Source: Mycteria americana
Taxonomy: Eukaryota > Chordata > Aves > Ciconiiformes > Ciconiidae
Assembly: GCF_035582795.1 (NCBI RefSeq)
Contig: NW_027445436.1
Location: 6,074,770 to 6,138,769 of the forward strand
Length of the DNA stretch: 64,000 nucleotides
Reading direction: 5' to 3'
Positions within the stretch are counted from its first letter, which is position 1; the number at the start of each line of letters is the position of its first letter. The notes under the pieces are model-generated. The model searched no databases. It saw nothing but the letters and a program-made list of their open reading frames with translations, and was not told the DNA's origin. The position numbers and the translations under genes were made by a program. Of the stretch, positions 31,602-42,593 are shown piece after piece.

Positions 31602-31716
31602 CCAGTTCTTCCTTTTCCATGAGTAACAAGTCCAGCAGAGCATCTCCTCTAGTCAGCTTGTCAATTACCTGCATCAAAAAATTCTCTTCAGTGTTCTCCA
31701 GGATTTTTCTGGATTG
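31602..31716 (-). mobile_element. Short CR1 endonuclease fragment
   Basis: The minus strand reads MQVIDKLTRGDALLDLLLM, the conserved block after the GDFN motif of an older CR1. It is sandwiched between two LTRs. Confidence 0.7.
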
Positions 31717-31721
31717 CTTGC

Positions 31722-32779
31722 TGTATTGGGTCTGCATGGCAAGGTTTTGGTAGCAGGGGGCTACACGGGTGGCTTCTGTGAGAAGATGCTAGAAGCTTCC
31801 CCTATGTCCAATAGAGCCAATGCCAGCCGGCTCCAAGACAGACCCGCCGCTGGCCAAGGCCGAGCCAATCACGATGGTGGTAGCGCCTCTGTGATAACAT
31901 ATTTAAGAAGGGAAAAAAACCCCAGCGCAACAGCAATTGCAGCCAGAGAGAAGAGTGAGAAAATGTGAGAGAAACAACTCTGCAGACACCAAGGTCAGTG
32001 AAGAAGGAGGGGGAGGAGGTGCTCCAGGCACCAGAGCAGAGATTCCCCTGCAGCCCATGGTGAAGACCATGGTGAGGCAGGCTGTGCCCCTGCAGCCCAT
32101 GGAGGTTAATGGTGGAGCAGATATCCACCCTGCAGCCCATGGAGGACCCCAAGCTGGAGCAGGTGGATGCCTGAAGGAGGCTGTGACCCCGTGGGAAGCC
32201 CACACTGGAGCAGGCTCCTGGCAGGACCTGTGGACCTGTGGAGAGAGAGGATCCCATGCTGGAGCAGGTTTTCTGGCAGGACTTGTGATCCCGTGGGGGA
32301 CCCACGCTGGAGCAGTTTATGAAGAACTGTCTCCTGTGGGAGTGACCCCACGCTGGATCAGGGGAAGAGTGTGAGGAGTCCTCCCCCTGAGGAGGAAGGA
32401 GCAGCAGAGACAACGTGTGATGAACTGACCACAACCCCCATTCCTCATCCCCCTGTGCTGCTTGGAGTGGGAGGAGGTTGAGAAAATTCAGAGTGAAGTT
32501 GAGCCCAGGAAGAAGGGAGGGGTGGGGGGGGGAAGGTGTTTTAAGATTCAGTTTTATTTCTCATTACCCTACTCTGATTTGATTTGCAATAAAATAAATT
32601 AATTTCCCCAAGTCGAGTCTGTTTTGCTTTGGATGGTAATTGGCGAGTGATCTCTCCCTGTCCTTATTCCGACCCATGAGCCTTTCATCATATTTTTCTC
32701 CTCCTGTCCAGTTGAGGAGGGGGAGTGATAGAGCAGCTTTGGTGGGCACCTGGTGTCCAGACAGGGTTAACCCACTACA
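31722..32779 (+). mobile_element. LTR-B, near full length
   Basis: It starts TGTATTGGGTCTGCATGGC and ends AACCCACTACA, 1058 bases. Flanks CTTGC and CTTGG form a 5-base target duplication with one mismatch. It has the TAACATATTTAAGAAGG block, internal ~48-base repeats and an AATAAAATAAATTAATTT block near the end. Confidence 0.87.
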
Positions 32780-33076
32780 CTTGGTCCTGCCTTTCTCTTC
32801 CTCTCTCCCTCACCCACCTGCCTGCCTCTCTCTTTCTCCCCCTCTCCACCTACTTCTTTCTCTGTCTCTGCTCCCTTTACCTACCTTCCTCTCTCTTTGA
32901 ATCCCTGTCTCTCTCTACTTCTTCCTCTCTGGTTGAGTCTCTCTCACTACCTGCCTCTCCCTCCCCCCGCCCCGGGCTCTGCCTGCCAATCTCTCTCTGC
33001 CTGCCTCTGTGCCTGCCTCTCTCTCTCTTTCTCTGTCTGACTCTATCTCTCTCTGCCTACCTCTCTCACTTTTCTC
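32780..33076. repeat. Polypyrimidine minisatellite, piece 1
   Basis: Built from variants of CTGCCTGCCTCTCTCT. The complement is almost pure purine and translates into RERQAGR-type frames that I do not regard as genes. Confidence 0.9.
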
Positions 33077-34153
33077 TGTATTGGGTTTATGTGGCAAGGT
33101 TTTAGTAGTGGGGAGGGGGGAGCTACAGGCATGGCTTATCTGAGAAGATGCCAGAAGCTGCCCCCATGTTGGATAGAGCCAGTTTCAGCTGGCTCCACAT
33201 GGACCCACAGCTGGCAAAAGCTGAGCCAATCAGCAACGTTGGTAGTGCCTCTGTGATAACATATTTAAGAAAGGGTAGAAAATGCTGCGCAACGGCAGCT
33301 GGGAGAGAGGAGTGAGAAAACGTGAGAGAAACAACCATGCAGACACCAAGGTCAGGGAAGAAGGAAGGGGAGGAGGTGCTCCAGGCACCAGAGCAGAGAT
33401 TCTCCTGCAGCCCGTGGTGAAGACCATGGTGAGGCAGGTTGTCCCCCTGCAGCCCATGGAGGTCCACAGCGGAGCAGATATCCACCCTGCAGCCTGTGGA
33501 GGACCCCAAGCCAGAGCTGGTGGATGTGCCCTGAAGGAGGCTGTGATCCCATGGAGAGCCCATGCAGGAGCAGGTTTTCTGGCAGGACCTGTGACCCTGT
33601 GATCCACGCTGGAGCAGTCTGCTCCTGAAGGACTGTACCCCATGGAAAGGACCCATGCTGGAGCAGTTCTTGAAGAACTGCAGCCCATGGGAAGGACCCC
33701 CATTGGAGAAGTTTGTGAAGGACTGTATCCTGTGGGAGGGACCCCACTCTGGAGCAGGGGAAGAGTGTGAGGAGGAAGGAGACGCAGAGACAAAACATTA
33801 TGAACTGACTCCAACCCCCATTCCCCATCACGCTGTGCCCCTTGGGGGGGGGAGGGTGTAGAAGAGTCGGGAGTGAAGCTGAGCCTGGGAAGAAGGGAGG
33901 GGTGGGGGGAAGGTGTTTTTAGATTTGTTCTTATTTCTCCTTATCCTACTCTGTTTAATTGTGAATAAGTTGAATTAAATTTCCCCAAGTCGAGTCTGTT
34001 TTGCCTGTAATGGTAATTGGTAAGTGATCTCCCTGTCCTTATCTCGACCCATAAGCTTTTTGTCATATTTTCTCTCCCCTGTCTAGCTGAGGAGGGGGAG
34101 TGATAGAGTGGCTTGGTGGGCACCTGGCGGTCAGCCAAGGTTGACCGACCACA
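33077..34153 (+). mobile_element. LTR-B inserted in the polypyrimidine array
   Basis: It starts TGTATTGGGTTTATGTGGC and ends GACCGACCACA. Both flanks are CTCT-rich array sequence. A clear target duplication is not visible. Internal ~48-base repeats and the family's promoter-side block are present. Confidence 0.86.
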
Positions 34154-34357
34154 GCAACTCTCTTTCTCTCCCGGACTGCCATTCTGTCTTTCTGCCTTCC
34201 TGACTTTATCACTCCCACTGCATGCATATCTCTCTCTGCCCACCCCCCACCCCCCCTTCCTCTCTCTGCATCTCTCTCCAGGCTTGCCCCTCTCTCTTTC
34301 TCTCTATGTGCTACTCTCCCTCTCTCCCTGCAGCTCTCTTCCCCCTCTGTCTGCCTC
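34154..34357. repeat. Polypyrimidine minisatellite, piece 2
   Basis: A continuation of the CTCTCTGCCTG-type array between LTR-B and the solo LTR. It is less regular than the later pieces. Confidence 0.85.
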
Positions 34358-34920
34358 TGTCCTGGTTTCGGCTGGGATAGAGTTAATTTTCTTCCCAGTA
34401 GCTGGTATAGTGTTGTGTTTTGGATTTAGTATGAGAATAATATTGATAACACGCTAATGTTTTAGTTGTTGCTAAGTAATATTTACACTAGTCAAGGACT
34501 TTTCAGCTTCCCATGCTCTGCCAGGTGCACAAGAAACTGGGAGGGGTCACAGCCAGGATAGTTGATCCAAACTGACCAAAGGGCTATGCCATACCATATG
34601 ACATCATGCTCAGTATATAAACTGGGGGGAGTTAGCTGGGGGGTAGCAATCACTGCTTGGGGACTGGCTGGGTGTCGGTCGGCAGGTGGTGAGCAGTTGC
34701 ATCACTTGTTTTTTTTCCTGGGTTTTGTTCCTCTCTCACTCTCTTGTTGTTTTCCTTTTCATTACAATTTAGTATGGTTTTGTTCCAATTATTAAACTGT
34801 TCTTATCTCAACCCACAAGTTTTCTTACTTTTGCTCTTCCAATTCTCTCCCCCCTCCCAGGGGCAGGGTGAGCGAGCAGCTGTGTGGTGCTTAATTGCCG
34901 ACTGAAGCGAAACCACGACA
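34358..34920 (+). mobile_element. Solo LTR (family A2) in the array
   Basis: 563 bases, from TGTCCTGGTTTCGGCTGGG to GCGAAACCACGACA, flanked by a perfect 5-base duplication GCCTC (34353-34357 and 34921-34925). It has TGACATCA at 34599-34606 and TATATAAACTGG 10 bases later. It is the same LTR type as ERV-2. Confidence 0.93.
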
Positions 34921-35850
34921 GCCTCTCTCTCTTTCTGTACTCCCATCTCTCTCTCCCTGACATTCTCTTTCTCCCTCTCTGCCTGCCTCTCTCTCTGTGC
35001 CTCTTTCTTTCTCTCTGCCTGCCTCTTGCTTTTTTCTCTCCCTCTCTCTTTCTCTCTGTCTCTTCCAGCCTTTCTCTCCCCCTGCCCCTGCCTCTCTTTC
35101 TCTGCCTCCCTGTCTCTCTCTCGGCATCCCTGCTGGGCTCTCTGTCTCACTGCCTGCCTGCCTCCCTCTCTGCCTCTGCCTGCTACTCTGCTTGCCTGTC
35201 TGCCTCCCCACCTCTCTCTATGTCTGCCTGCCTGCCTACCTGCCTCTTTCCCTCTCCTTTTCCCTGCCTGCCTCTCTTTTCCTGCATGCGTCTCCCTCTG
35301 CCTGTCTGCCAGCCTGCCTCTCCCTCTGCCGGCCTGCCTTTCCGTCTCTCTGCCTGCCTCTCTTTTCCTGCATGCGTCTCCCTCTGCCTGTCTGCCAGCC
35401 TGCCTCTCCCTCTGCCGGCCTGCCTTTCGGTCTCTCTGCCTGCCTACCTGCCTCTTTCCCTCTCCTTTTCCCTGCCTGCCTCTCTTTTCCTGCATGTGTC
35501 TCCCTCTGCCTGTCTGCCAGCCTGCCTCTCCCTCTGCCGGCCTGCCTTTCCGTCTCTCTGCCTGCCTCTCCCTCTGCCTCTCTGCCAGCTTTCCTCTCTC
35601 CCTGTCCACCTCTTTCTCTCCCTGCCTGTCTCTCTGCTTTCTGTCTGCCTCTCTGCCTGACTGCCTCTCTCTTTGTCTCTCTTCCTCTCTGCCTGCTTGT
35701 CTCTCTGCCTGTCTGCCTCTCTTGCTGCCTGCCTGCATCTCTCTCTGCCTCTCTCCCTCTCTCCCTCTCTTCCTGCCTCTTCTCTGACTTCCTGCCTCTC
35801 TTTCTCTGCCTGCCTATCTCTTTCCCTGCCTGTCTCTCTGCCTTTCTGCC
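34921..35850. repeat. Polypyrimidine minisatellite, piece 3, with higher-order repeats
   Basis: A dense CTCTCTGCCTGCC array. Between about 35266 and 35570 a longer block containing TTTTCCTGCATGCGTCTCCC recurs three times, with spacings of roughly 90-120 bases. Long frames on both strands are composition artefacts. Confidence 0.92.
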
Positions 35851-35960
35851 TGTCACCGAAATCAGGAATCAAACTCCTTAACACCAATGTAGTATTAAGA
35901 AGCAGGCATTCTTTATTATGGCGCCGGATGCACGGGGGGATCGTTCTACCTAGCGTGCAT
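35851..35960 (-). mobile_element. LTR-C, first part (split by ERV-3)
   Basis: It starts TGTCACCGAAATCAGG, the end of LTR-C in reverse, and stops at GCGTGCAT where the provirus begins. The other part is 42594-43085. TGCC at 35847-35850 and 43086-43089 may be its 4-base target duplication, although TGCC is common in the array. Confidence 0.85.
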
Positions 35961-36635
35961 TGAAAAGAGCTAAAATCCCCAAAGACAAAAAGAAATGTTG
36001 TAAATATCTTGGTTGCTCAATGTTTCCTTTTAGTTTCCCTTTTGCAGATAATTTGGCCTAGCTTGCCAGTATTGTTGGCCTTAAGTAAGGAAGCTTAGAT
36101 AGTAGAATTGCTAACGAGCATTCTTTATTTGACCTAATCATTAGAGTAAGAATGCTTTGCCTGTGTTAAATCCTTGGTTAGCTGAGATAGTTGCAATGTA
36201 GATAGATAAAAAGGAATTCTTCAGGCCCTGTGTCCCTGGAAAGGGCTGATAAGGAGAAACTACACAAGAACCACCTGATTTTGGATATGCAAGGAAGGTA
36301 TGAGTAAGACAAAGATGGACTGAGCATGCGTAAAGACAAAGTTCAGTCAGCGGTCAGAGTGATGAAGACTACTGACTTCCTCCAACGACCACCAGAGGAT
36401 CCCTAACGACCACCTAAGGACTTAAGTACGCATGCGTCAGGGACATTTATCTTGCCTGTTTGTCGGAGCACTTATGGTGGAGCGATCCCCAGTGCTGCCC
36501 AGCGCTGTAATAAAGGATGCCTGCTTAATAGTAACTCCGTTGCTATTGAGTTTTATTTCGGGAACACTCTGAAACTCCAATTCACCTGCTGGGAGATTTG
36601 GATTTTAAAGGGTAGTCTCCACGAATTTTGTTTCA
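35961..36635 (+). repeat. 5' LTR of ERV-3
   Basis: 675 bases from TGAAAAGAGCTAAAATCCCC to GAATTTTGTTTCA. A polyadenylation signal AATAAA lies at 36509-36514. No strong TATA box is obvious. The R region (GATCCCCAGTGCTGCCCAGC) is shared with LTR-F at 44009. Confidence 0.92.
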
Positions 36636-36639
36636 GGTT

Positions 36640-36657
36640 TGGCGACCCAGATGGGAC
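36640..36657 (+). other. Primer-binding site of ERV-3
   Basis: TGGCGACCCAGATGGGAC, four bases after the LTR end. The ERV-5 site at 55927-55944 differs at one base. The TGGCGAC start is compatible with an Arg-type primer, but I am not certain. Confidence 0.72.
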
Positions 36658-37133
36658 CCTCTCTGTCCGGCTGCAGGAGCCCCTGAGTCAGAGACTCCTT
36701 TGGCCGGCCCCGGAGACTTCTCTGGAGGGACTCCCCGATTCAGTGGATCCATGCGGGGATAGAAAGCACCACTGGTAAGAAAGGCATTCTTTTTGAGTTT
36801 TGGGACTGGTCATTTGAAGCCACTCATAAGTCGCAGTTCGTGAGAACCTCGCCGGGTGGCATACAAATTGCATGTACGATTCGTACTGGCTGTTTGGTTG
36901 GTATGCTGCATGATTTGTATTGATCATTTGGTTAGTACGGTCGTTTGTTTGTGCATTTGTATCTGATTTTGATTTACATATGCGTATGTGATATACGTAT
37001 ATGTCTGGCATACGCGTATTTGAAAATCTGTGATTACTCCGTGTTGACATTTACTATCTAGGGATAGTAGTTGTTATGTGTAAGTGTTTGTGTTCCAGTT
37101 TTTGTTTTTGTCCTTGTGTTATATAAATTTAGA
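36658..37133 (+). other. Leader of ERV-3
   Basis: About 480 bases, GT-rich with TACGTATATG-type repeats near 36960-37020. Presumably it holds the packaging signal; none can be identified by eye. Confidence 0.5.
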
Positions 37134-37430
37134 ATGGGGAACCAGCAAGGTGGAATTTTGAAAAAGAGTCCTTTGGGCTGCATTATGGCTCACTGGAAAG
37201 CTATTGGGGAACCACCTGGAGGGAGTGTGAATCGTAAAACCTTGATAAAATATTGTAATCAGTGGTGGCTTTTATATAAGTTCGATAATGGAGAAAAAAG
37301 GCCTTTTGAAGGGAACTTTGAAGTATAACACTTGGTTGCAACTCATGTTATTTTTGCAGCAAGAAGGAAAATGAGATGAGGTGGTTTATGCAGATAGGTT
37401 TTTCACTCTGCGGAATCACCCTGAGTAGCA
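37134..37430 (+). pseudogene. gag: gag matrix of ERV-3
   Basis: Starts MGNQQGGILKKSPLGCIMAH, with Gly2 suitable for N-myristoylation. The conserved WKAIGEPPGG and YCNQWWLLYKFDNGEKRPFE blocks follow up to a stop at 37326. Further matrix sequence (LQLMLFLQQEGK, then DRFFTLRNHPE) continues in another frame. Matrix targets Gag to the plasma membrane in this virus group. Confidence 0.88.
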
Positions 37431-37809
37431 GAAAGAGTGTGGAATTAATTTGGCACCCCAGGACCCTGTGGTCTTGGCGATAGAAAAGGAGAGAAATAAG
37501 CAAAATGAGATATTGAAAAGGTGTTGTTCAGCATGTAGCATTGGACAGAGATGTTTGAAAGTTGGTTCGCAGAATGAAAGTTTATAGGATGTGGATGCAG
37601 CGTTTACAGGCTCTGGTGCTGGCTGGGACTCTGCCGGGAACAGTAGACCAATCCCGGCTGGGACCCTAACCAGATGGGAACCAGGGATTTACTAGTGCGG
37701 TACAGGGAATGGATTGTGTATGGAATAAGAAATGCTGTCCCAAAATCAGTAACTAATATTTCTGTTTTTAGGACAGTCGGTTGATGATATTAGAAGGAAA
37801 TTACAGGAA
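37431..37809 (+). pseudogene. gag: Gag middle region of ERV-3, mostly deleted
   Basis: Only short recognisable pieces remain, and a normal capsid of some 250 residues does not fit in the space. The capsid C-terminal end appears at about 37770 (SVDDIRRKLQEVQG). Confidence 0.7.
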
Positions 37810-38151
37810 GTGCAAGGGGCAGATGCAAGGGACTTGGAAAGGTTATTGGAAACTGCTTGGCAAGTGTATCGGAATAGAGGTAGTCAAAAGGAAAAACAAA
37901 TGGGTAAAACAATTGCTAATGCTACGGTAGCTGCTTTGCGCACCGTAGAAGGTCAGACACCCCCTCGGAGCAACACCAATGAGGGAAGAGGAGTTATGAG
38001 AAGTGGTGCAAGTGCCCCACTTAGAGGGAATAGAGGAAATCAACCCCTCTTGAGAGATCAGTGCGTCTATTGTAAACAACTGGGGCACTGGAAAAAAGAT
38101 TGCCCGAGACTGGGCAAATCGGTGATGGTAGCCAACACGGAAGAAAATTGA
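37810..38151 (+). CDS. gag: Gag C-terminus with nucleocapsid zinc knuckle, ERV-3
   Basis: A 113-codon frame: helical capsid end (ARDLERLLETAWQVYRNRG), a Lys/Gln then Arg/Gly-rich linker, and one CCHC box, CVYCKQLGHWKKDC, at about residues 91-104 with all four zinc ligands. It ends with UGA at 38149-38151, and the protease continues in the same frame. The start given is an internal Met; upstream gag is broken. Confidence 0.85.
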   Translation: MQGADARDLERLLETAWQVYRNRGSQKEKQMGKTIANATVAALRTVEGQTPPRSNTNEGRGVMRSGASAPLRGNRGNQPLLRDQCVYCKQLGHWKKDCPRLGKSVMVANTEEN

Positions 38152-38364
38152 TGGGGACCAGGGGAATCTTCCCTAGCAGAACCCTTGGTAAAAATTCAGC
38201 TAGGGAAAGAAGAAAAACCTGTAGAATTTTTAATAGATACAGGTGCCACATTTTCAGTATTACATCAGACTTTAATGCCCGTGAGTAAACAAACTGTTAA
38301 CATTGTGGGAGCAACAGGGCAGGTTGAGAGGGCTTTCTTTCTAAATTTTAAGTTTGGCTCTCAC
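38152..38364 (+). pseudogene. pro: Protease of ERV-3, C-terminus deleted
   Basis: The same frame as nucleocapsid after the UGA. FLIDTGATFSVLHQ contains the retropepsin Asp-Thr-Gly. The frame stops at about 38366 after NFKFGSH. The second conserved block (LLG-D-L type, seen in ERV-4) is missing, and sequence passes straight to the RT linker in another frame. Confidence 0.88.
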
Positions 38365-38736
38365 TGAACCCCAAGTTAGAGAAGAAGGAATTATGCAGGA
38401 AATAAAAGACCAGGTATACCCAGGAGTATGGGCCTCGGGAATACCTGGAAAAGCTAAAAATGCGGAATTGGTTGTTGTTAAACTCAAAGAAGGAGCACGA
38501 CCCATTAGGGTGAAACAATATCCTTTGAAATTGGAAGATAGACGAGGAGTGAAACGTATTATAGAAGAATTTATAAAATTCGGATTATTGACTGAATGCT
38601 TCTCAAAGTATAACAATCCCATTCTGCCTGTCAAAAAGCCTGATGGCAAAACCTACCGATTGGTGCAAGACCTACGGGCAATAAATCGGATAGTTGAAGA
38701 TTTGCACCCGGTAGTGGCAAACCCATAGATCTGAAA
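38365..38736 (+). pseudogene. pol: RT N-terminal part of ERV-3
   Basis: The frame 38354-38728 gives VWASGIPGKAKNAELVVVKL (linker), NPILPVKKPDGKTYRLVQDL and HPVVANP, then a stop. A short deletion removes the segment between that block and motif A; DLKDPFFCL resumes in a new frame at about 38730. Confidence 0.88.
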
Positions 38737-41430
38737 GATCCATTCTTTTGCCTCACCTTGGCCCCTGAAAGCCGCAACTTTTTGCCTTTGAGTGGGAAAA
38801 CCCTGATTCAGGACGGAAAACCCAACTAACCTGGACAGTGTTACCTCAAGGATTTAAGAATAGCCCCACAATTTTTGGAAATCAATTGACTAAAGAATTA
38901 GAGGTCTGGGAAAGGCCTCCAGGAAATGGTACCATTTTGCAATATGTGGATGATATTCTGATAGCTACAGAAAAAGAAGAAGAATGTAAGGAATGGACTG
39001 TGAGTTTGTTAAATTTTCTTGGACTAAGTGGTTATCGAGTATCGTTGCAGAAAGTCCAGATCTTGAAAAAAGAAGTAATCTACTTGGGATTTGTGATTTC
39101 TAAAGGACAGAGACAGCTCGGGAATGACCGAAAAGAAGCCATCTGCAGGACCCCAGAACCAACCACAGTAAAAGAGCTGCGAACCTTTCTGGGAATGACA
39201 GGTTGGTGTCGATTATGGATTTATAATTATGGACTTTTAGTTAAACCCTTGTACGAACTGTTGAAAAATAGTCAGACACAGTTAACATGGACTGATGAAG
39301 CCAAGAGGGCATTCAAAGAATTGAAATTGGAATTAATGAGAGCTCCAGCTTTGGGCCTGCCAGACATAACAAAGCCCTTCTGGTTGTTCTCATATGAGAG
39401 ACAAGGAGTGGCTTTGGGAATTCTAGCCCAGAGGCTGGGTCCTTATAAACGAGCAGTAGCATATTTTTCCAAACAATTGGATGAGGTAAGTAAAGGATGG
39501 CCGGGATGCCTTCGGGCAGTTGCCGCTGTTATTCTGATCATTCAGGAAGCTCGAAAATTTACCTTGGGACAAAAGATGGTTGTGCATACTTCCCATGCTG
39601 TAACTTCCGTTTTGGAACAAAAAGGAGGACATTGGCTGTCACCATCAAGGTTTCTGAAGTATCAAGCAGTCCTGATGGAACAGGACGATATCGAAATCGT
39701 TACATCTGCTGTTATTAACCCCGCTTCTTTTCTAAGTAATAAGCAGGAAATGAAGACTGTTGTACATGATTGTATAGAAACCATTGAGACCGTATACGCA
39801 AGCAGGCCTGACCTGAAGGATGAGCCACTGGAAGAAGCTGACCACACTTGGTATACCGATGGGAGTAGTTTTGTAAAGAATGGAGTTCGAATGGCAGGAT
39901 ATGCTGTGACCACCACAGATCAGGTGGTGGAAGCAAAGTCACTCCCTAAAGGCACATCTGCACAACGAGCCGAAATAGTTGCCTTAGTGAGAGCACCGGA
40001 GCTTGCCAAAGGATTGCGAGTGAATATATGGACAGATTCAAAATATGCCTTTGGCGTAGTGCATGCTCGCGGAGCAATTTGGAAGGAGCGAGGACTCTTA
40101 ACCGCTCAAGGGAAAGGTATAAAACACGCCGATATAATACTGCGACTTTTAGAAGCTGTGCAACTTCCGTCAGCAGTGGCGATTATGCACTGCAAAGGAC
40201 ATCAGAAAGGTAACACTGACAGGGAAGTGGGAAATAAGTTGGCTGATTATGAAGCAAGGCAAGCAGCAGAACAAGGTGAGATACTAAGTTTAATTCCTGA
40301 AAAATCTTTGCCACTACGTGAATCAGCTGAATACAATGAAAAGGATCAGAAGTTAATTACTGACTTAGAGGCTAAAATTGGCCTATCAGGATGGGCAGTG
40401 TTAAAAGATAACAGGATAATAATTCCCTTTAGACTATTGTGGGCACTGACAAAGACTGAACATGATAAAACTCACTGGGGAACTGAAGCTCTGTATAACT
40501 CTCTCACTAAGCAGATAGTGGCTAGAAATTTGTTTCAAACTGTGAAAAGTGTGGTTGATAGGTGCGAGACATGTTTGAAAAATAACCCAAAGGTAGAAAA
40601 TCGTGTAAAATTTGGAAGCATAGGCAAAGGAAATGTTCCAGATCAAAATTGGCAAATAGACTTTTCGGAGCTCCCTAGAAAAGGGGGGTATAGGTATCTG
40701 TTAGTGTTAACCGATACCTACTCTGGATGGCCTGAAGCTCTCCCTTGCAGAACAAATAAAGCCCGAGAAGTAACAAAAGTTTAAGAGAGGTTTGGAGTGC
40801 CAGAAGTGATCTCCTCTGACAGAGGGCCACACTTCGTGTCACAGGTAGTTCAGCAAGCTAGTAAGTTTTTAGAAATTAATTGGAAATTGCATACAGCCTA
40901 CCGCCCACAAGCAAGTGGACAGGTAGAGGAAATGAACCACATGATAAAATCACAATTGAGCAAAATTTGTCAGGAAACCAACTTGAGATGGGATCAGGCC
41001 CTCCCAATTGCATTATTGAGACTTCGAACTAAACCAAGGACTAAAGAGAAATTGAGTCCCTTTGAGATTTTATATGGGAGACCATTTCAAACCAGATATC
41101 GAGGGCAAGATCTCACCCAAGCAGGGGAAATTAGCTTACAGCAATATTTAATAGTAAATAAATTAGTAGTATCTACCAGAGTGTGGGGTTTAGATTCTCC
41201 AGTGCACTTGTTTAAACCTGGGGATTGGGTTTATGTTAAAAATATTTCAGGTGACCCTCTTTGAAGAGAAATGGAGTGGCCCTTTTCAAGTTCTGCTCAC
41301 AACCTACACTGCAGTTAAGCTTGAGAAGCACGCTGCGTGGATCCACTATTCGAGAATTAAGAAAGCACCTACTGGACCATGGAAATCTCAGCCTATGGGA
41401 CCAACGTCCGTAAGATTGACCCGAAAGTAG
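38737..41430 (+). pseudogene. pol: pol of ERV-3: RT palm, RNase H and integrase
   Basis: The long frame 38838-40784 (648 codons) holds LPQGFKNSPTIFG (motif B), YVDDILIATE (motif C), the connection domain, RNase H (WYTDGSSF, then AEIVALVRA, TDSKYAFGVVHARG, CKGHQKGNTDREVGN), the integrase zinc region (HDKTHWG ... CETC) and the core start (WQIDFSEL). A TAA at 40782 interrupts it. The frame 40797-41264 continues with SSDRGPHF and PQASGQVEEMN, giving the D,D-35-E triad. The C-terminal domain (EEKWSGPFQVLLTTYTAVKL) follows a shift near 41245. It belongs to the gamma-like class I pol type. Confidence 0.93.
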
Positions 41431-41439
41431 TTTTACTGA

Positions 41440-41632
41440 TGCTGCTATGCGCTTGTTTACTAGTGTGTATGCTAACAATTTAATGTTAGAGCTCATTCAA
41501 GGATTTGGTAAATTTGACAAGCGTAACTGCTTGCCTCCCAATTCCCCAATCTGCAGGCCAACCTATCCCATGGGGAATCATACCTGTGAATTTGACAGTG
41601 CTAGAACTTTTAATTTAGAACCTTTGTAAAAG
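41440..41632 (+). pseudogene. env: env start remnant of ERV-3
   Basis: A 60-codon frame (41447-41629) with LMLELIQGFGKFDKRNCLPP. It resembles the env start of ERV-4 (VLKLVQSFGRIHNVSSIMACLPLP). Nothing of the rest of env is present before the polypurine tract, so env is deleted. Confidence 0.65.
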
Positions 41633-41647
41633 AATTTACAAAGTTTA

Positions 41648-41662
41648 AAGAAAAGGGGGGAA
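41648..41662 (+). other. Polypurine tract of ERV-3
   Basis: AAAGAAAAGGGGGGAA lies directly before the LTR start TGAAAAGAGC. Confidence 0.85.
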
Positions 41663-41879
41663 TGAAAAGAGCTAAAATCCCCAAAGACAAAAAGAAATGT
41701 TGTAAATATCTTGGTTGCTCAATGTTTCCTTTTAGTTTCCCTTTTGCAGATAATTTGGCCTAGCTTGCCAGTATTGTTGGCCTTAAGTAAGGAAGCTTAG
41801 ATAGTAGAATTGCTAACGAGCATTCTGTATTTGACCTAATCATTAGAGTAAGAATTTTGTCTCCATGAATTTTGTTTCA
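41663..41879 (+). repeat. Shortened direct 3' LTR of ERV-3
   Basis: The first ~190 bases match the 5' LTR U3. Then it jumps to the last ~25 bases (CCATGAATTTTGTTTCA). About 460 bases in the middle are missing. Confidence 0.85.
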
Positions 41880-41937
41880 CATATGTATGTAATTGGACAA
41901 TATAAGTTTTGGCTGATGTAACCTGCGGTATGCTCAA
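41880..41937 (-). other. Inverted piece of LTR-C target flank
   Basis: On the minus strand this matches the LTR-C sequence that follows GCGTGCAT in the copy at 13813 (GCAGATTACATCAACC there). It is the target's right flank, inverted together with the adjacent LTR. Confidence 0.75.
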
Positions 41938-42593
41938 ACAAAATTCGTGGAGACTACCCTTTAAAATCCAAATCTCCCAGCAGGTGAATTGGAGTTTCAG
42001 AGTGTTCCCGAAATAAAACTCAATAGCAACGGAGTTACTATTAAGCAGGCATCCTTTATTACAGCGCTGGGCAGCACTGGGGATCGCTCCGACAAACAGG
42101 CAAGATAAATGTCCCTGACGCATGCGTACTTAAGTCCTTAGGTGGTCGTTAGGGATCCTCTGGTGGTCGTTGGAGGAAGTCAGTAGTCTTCATCACTCTG
42201 ACTGCTGACTGAACTTTGTCTTTACGCATGCTCAGTCCATCTTTGTCTTGCTCATACCTTCCTTGCATATCCAAAATCAGGTGGTTCTTGTGTAGTTTCT
42301 CCTTATCAGCCCTTTCCAGGGACACAGGGCCTGAAGAATTCCTTTTATCTATCTTCATTACAACTATCTCCGCTAACCAAGGATTTAACACAGGCAAAGC
42401 ATTCTTACTCTAATGATTAGGTCAAATAAAGAATGCTTGTTAGCAATTCTACTATCTAAGCTTCCTTACTTAAGGCCAACAATACTGGCAAGCTAGGCCA
42501 AATTATCTGCAAAAGGGAAACTAAAAGGAAACATTGAGCAACCAAGATATTTACAACATTTCTTTTTGTCTTTGGGGATTTTAGCTCTTTTCA
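41938..42593 (-). repeat. Inverted full-length LTR of ERV-3
   Basis: About 656 bases, reading on the minus strand from TGAAAAGAGC to GAATTTTGTTTGA (last two bases altered). It is nearly identical to the 5' LTR. It is probably the original 3' LTR in inverted position. Confidence 0.9.

Larger units (their letters stand above)
35961..41879 (+). mobile_element. Gammaretrovirus-like provirus (ERV-3)
   Basis: Order: 5' LTR, primer site, leader, matrix, deleted capsid, nucleocapsid, protease (C-terminus missing), RT with a short deletion, RNase H, integrase, a residual env start, polypurine tract, shortened 3' LTR. GCAT precedes the 5' LTR, and GCAT (read in reverse) follows the inverted LTR at 41938-42593, so the target duplication was probably GCAT. 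Pol is the longest open retroviral frame in the window (38838-40784). Env is almost wholly absent. Confidence 0.92.

Noticed and set aside
34803..35887. Long frames on both strands of the polypyrimidine array, rich in Arg/Glu/Gln/Gly or Ser/Leu/Pro/Cys
   Set aside because: They are products of a low-complexity repeat with no stop codons in its unit. All frames are open and none has a domain.
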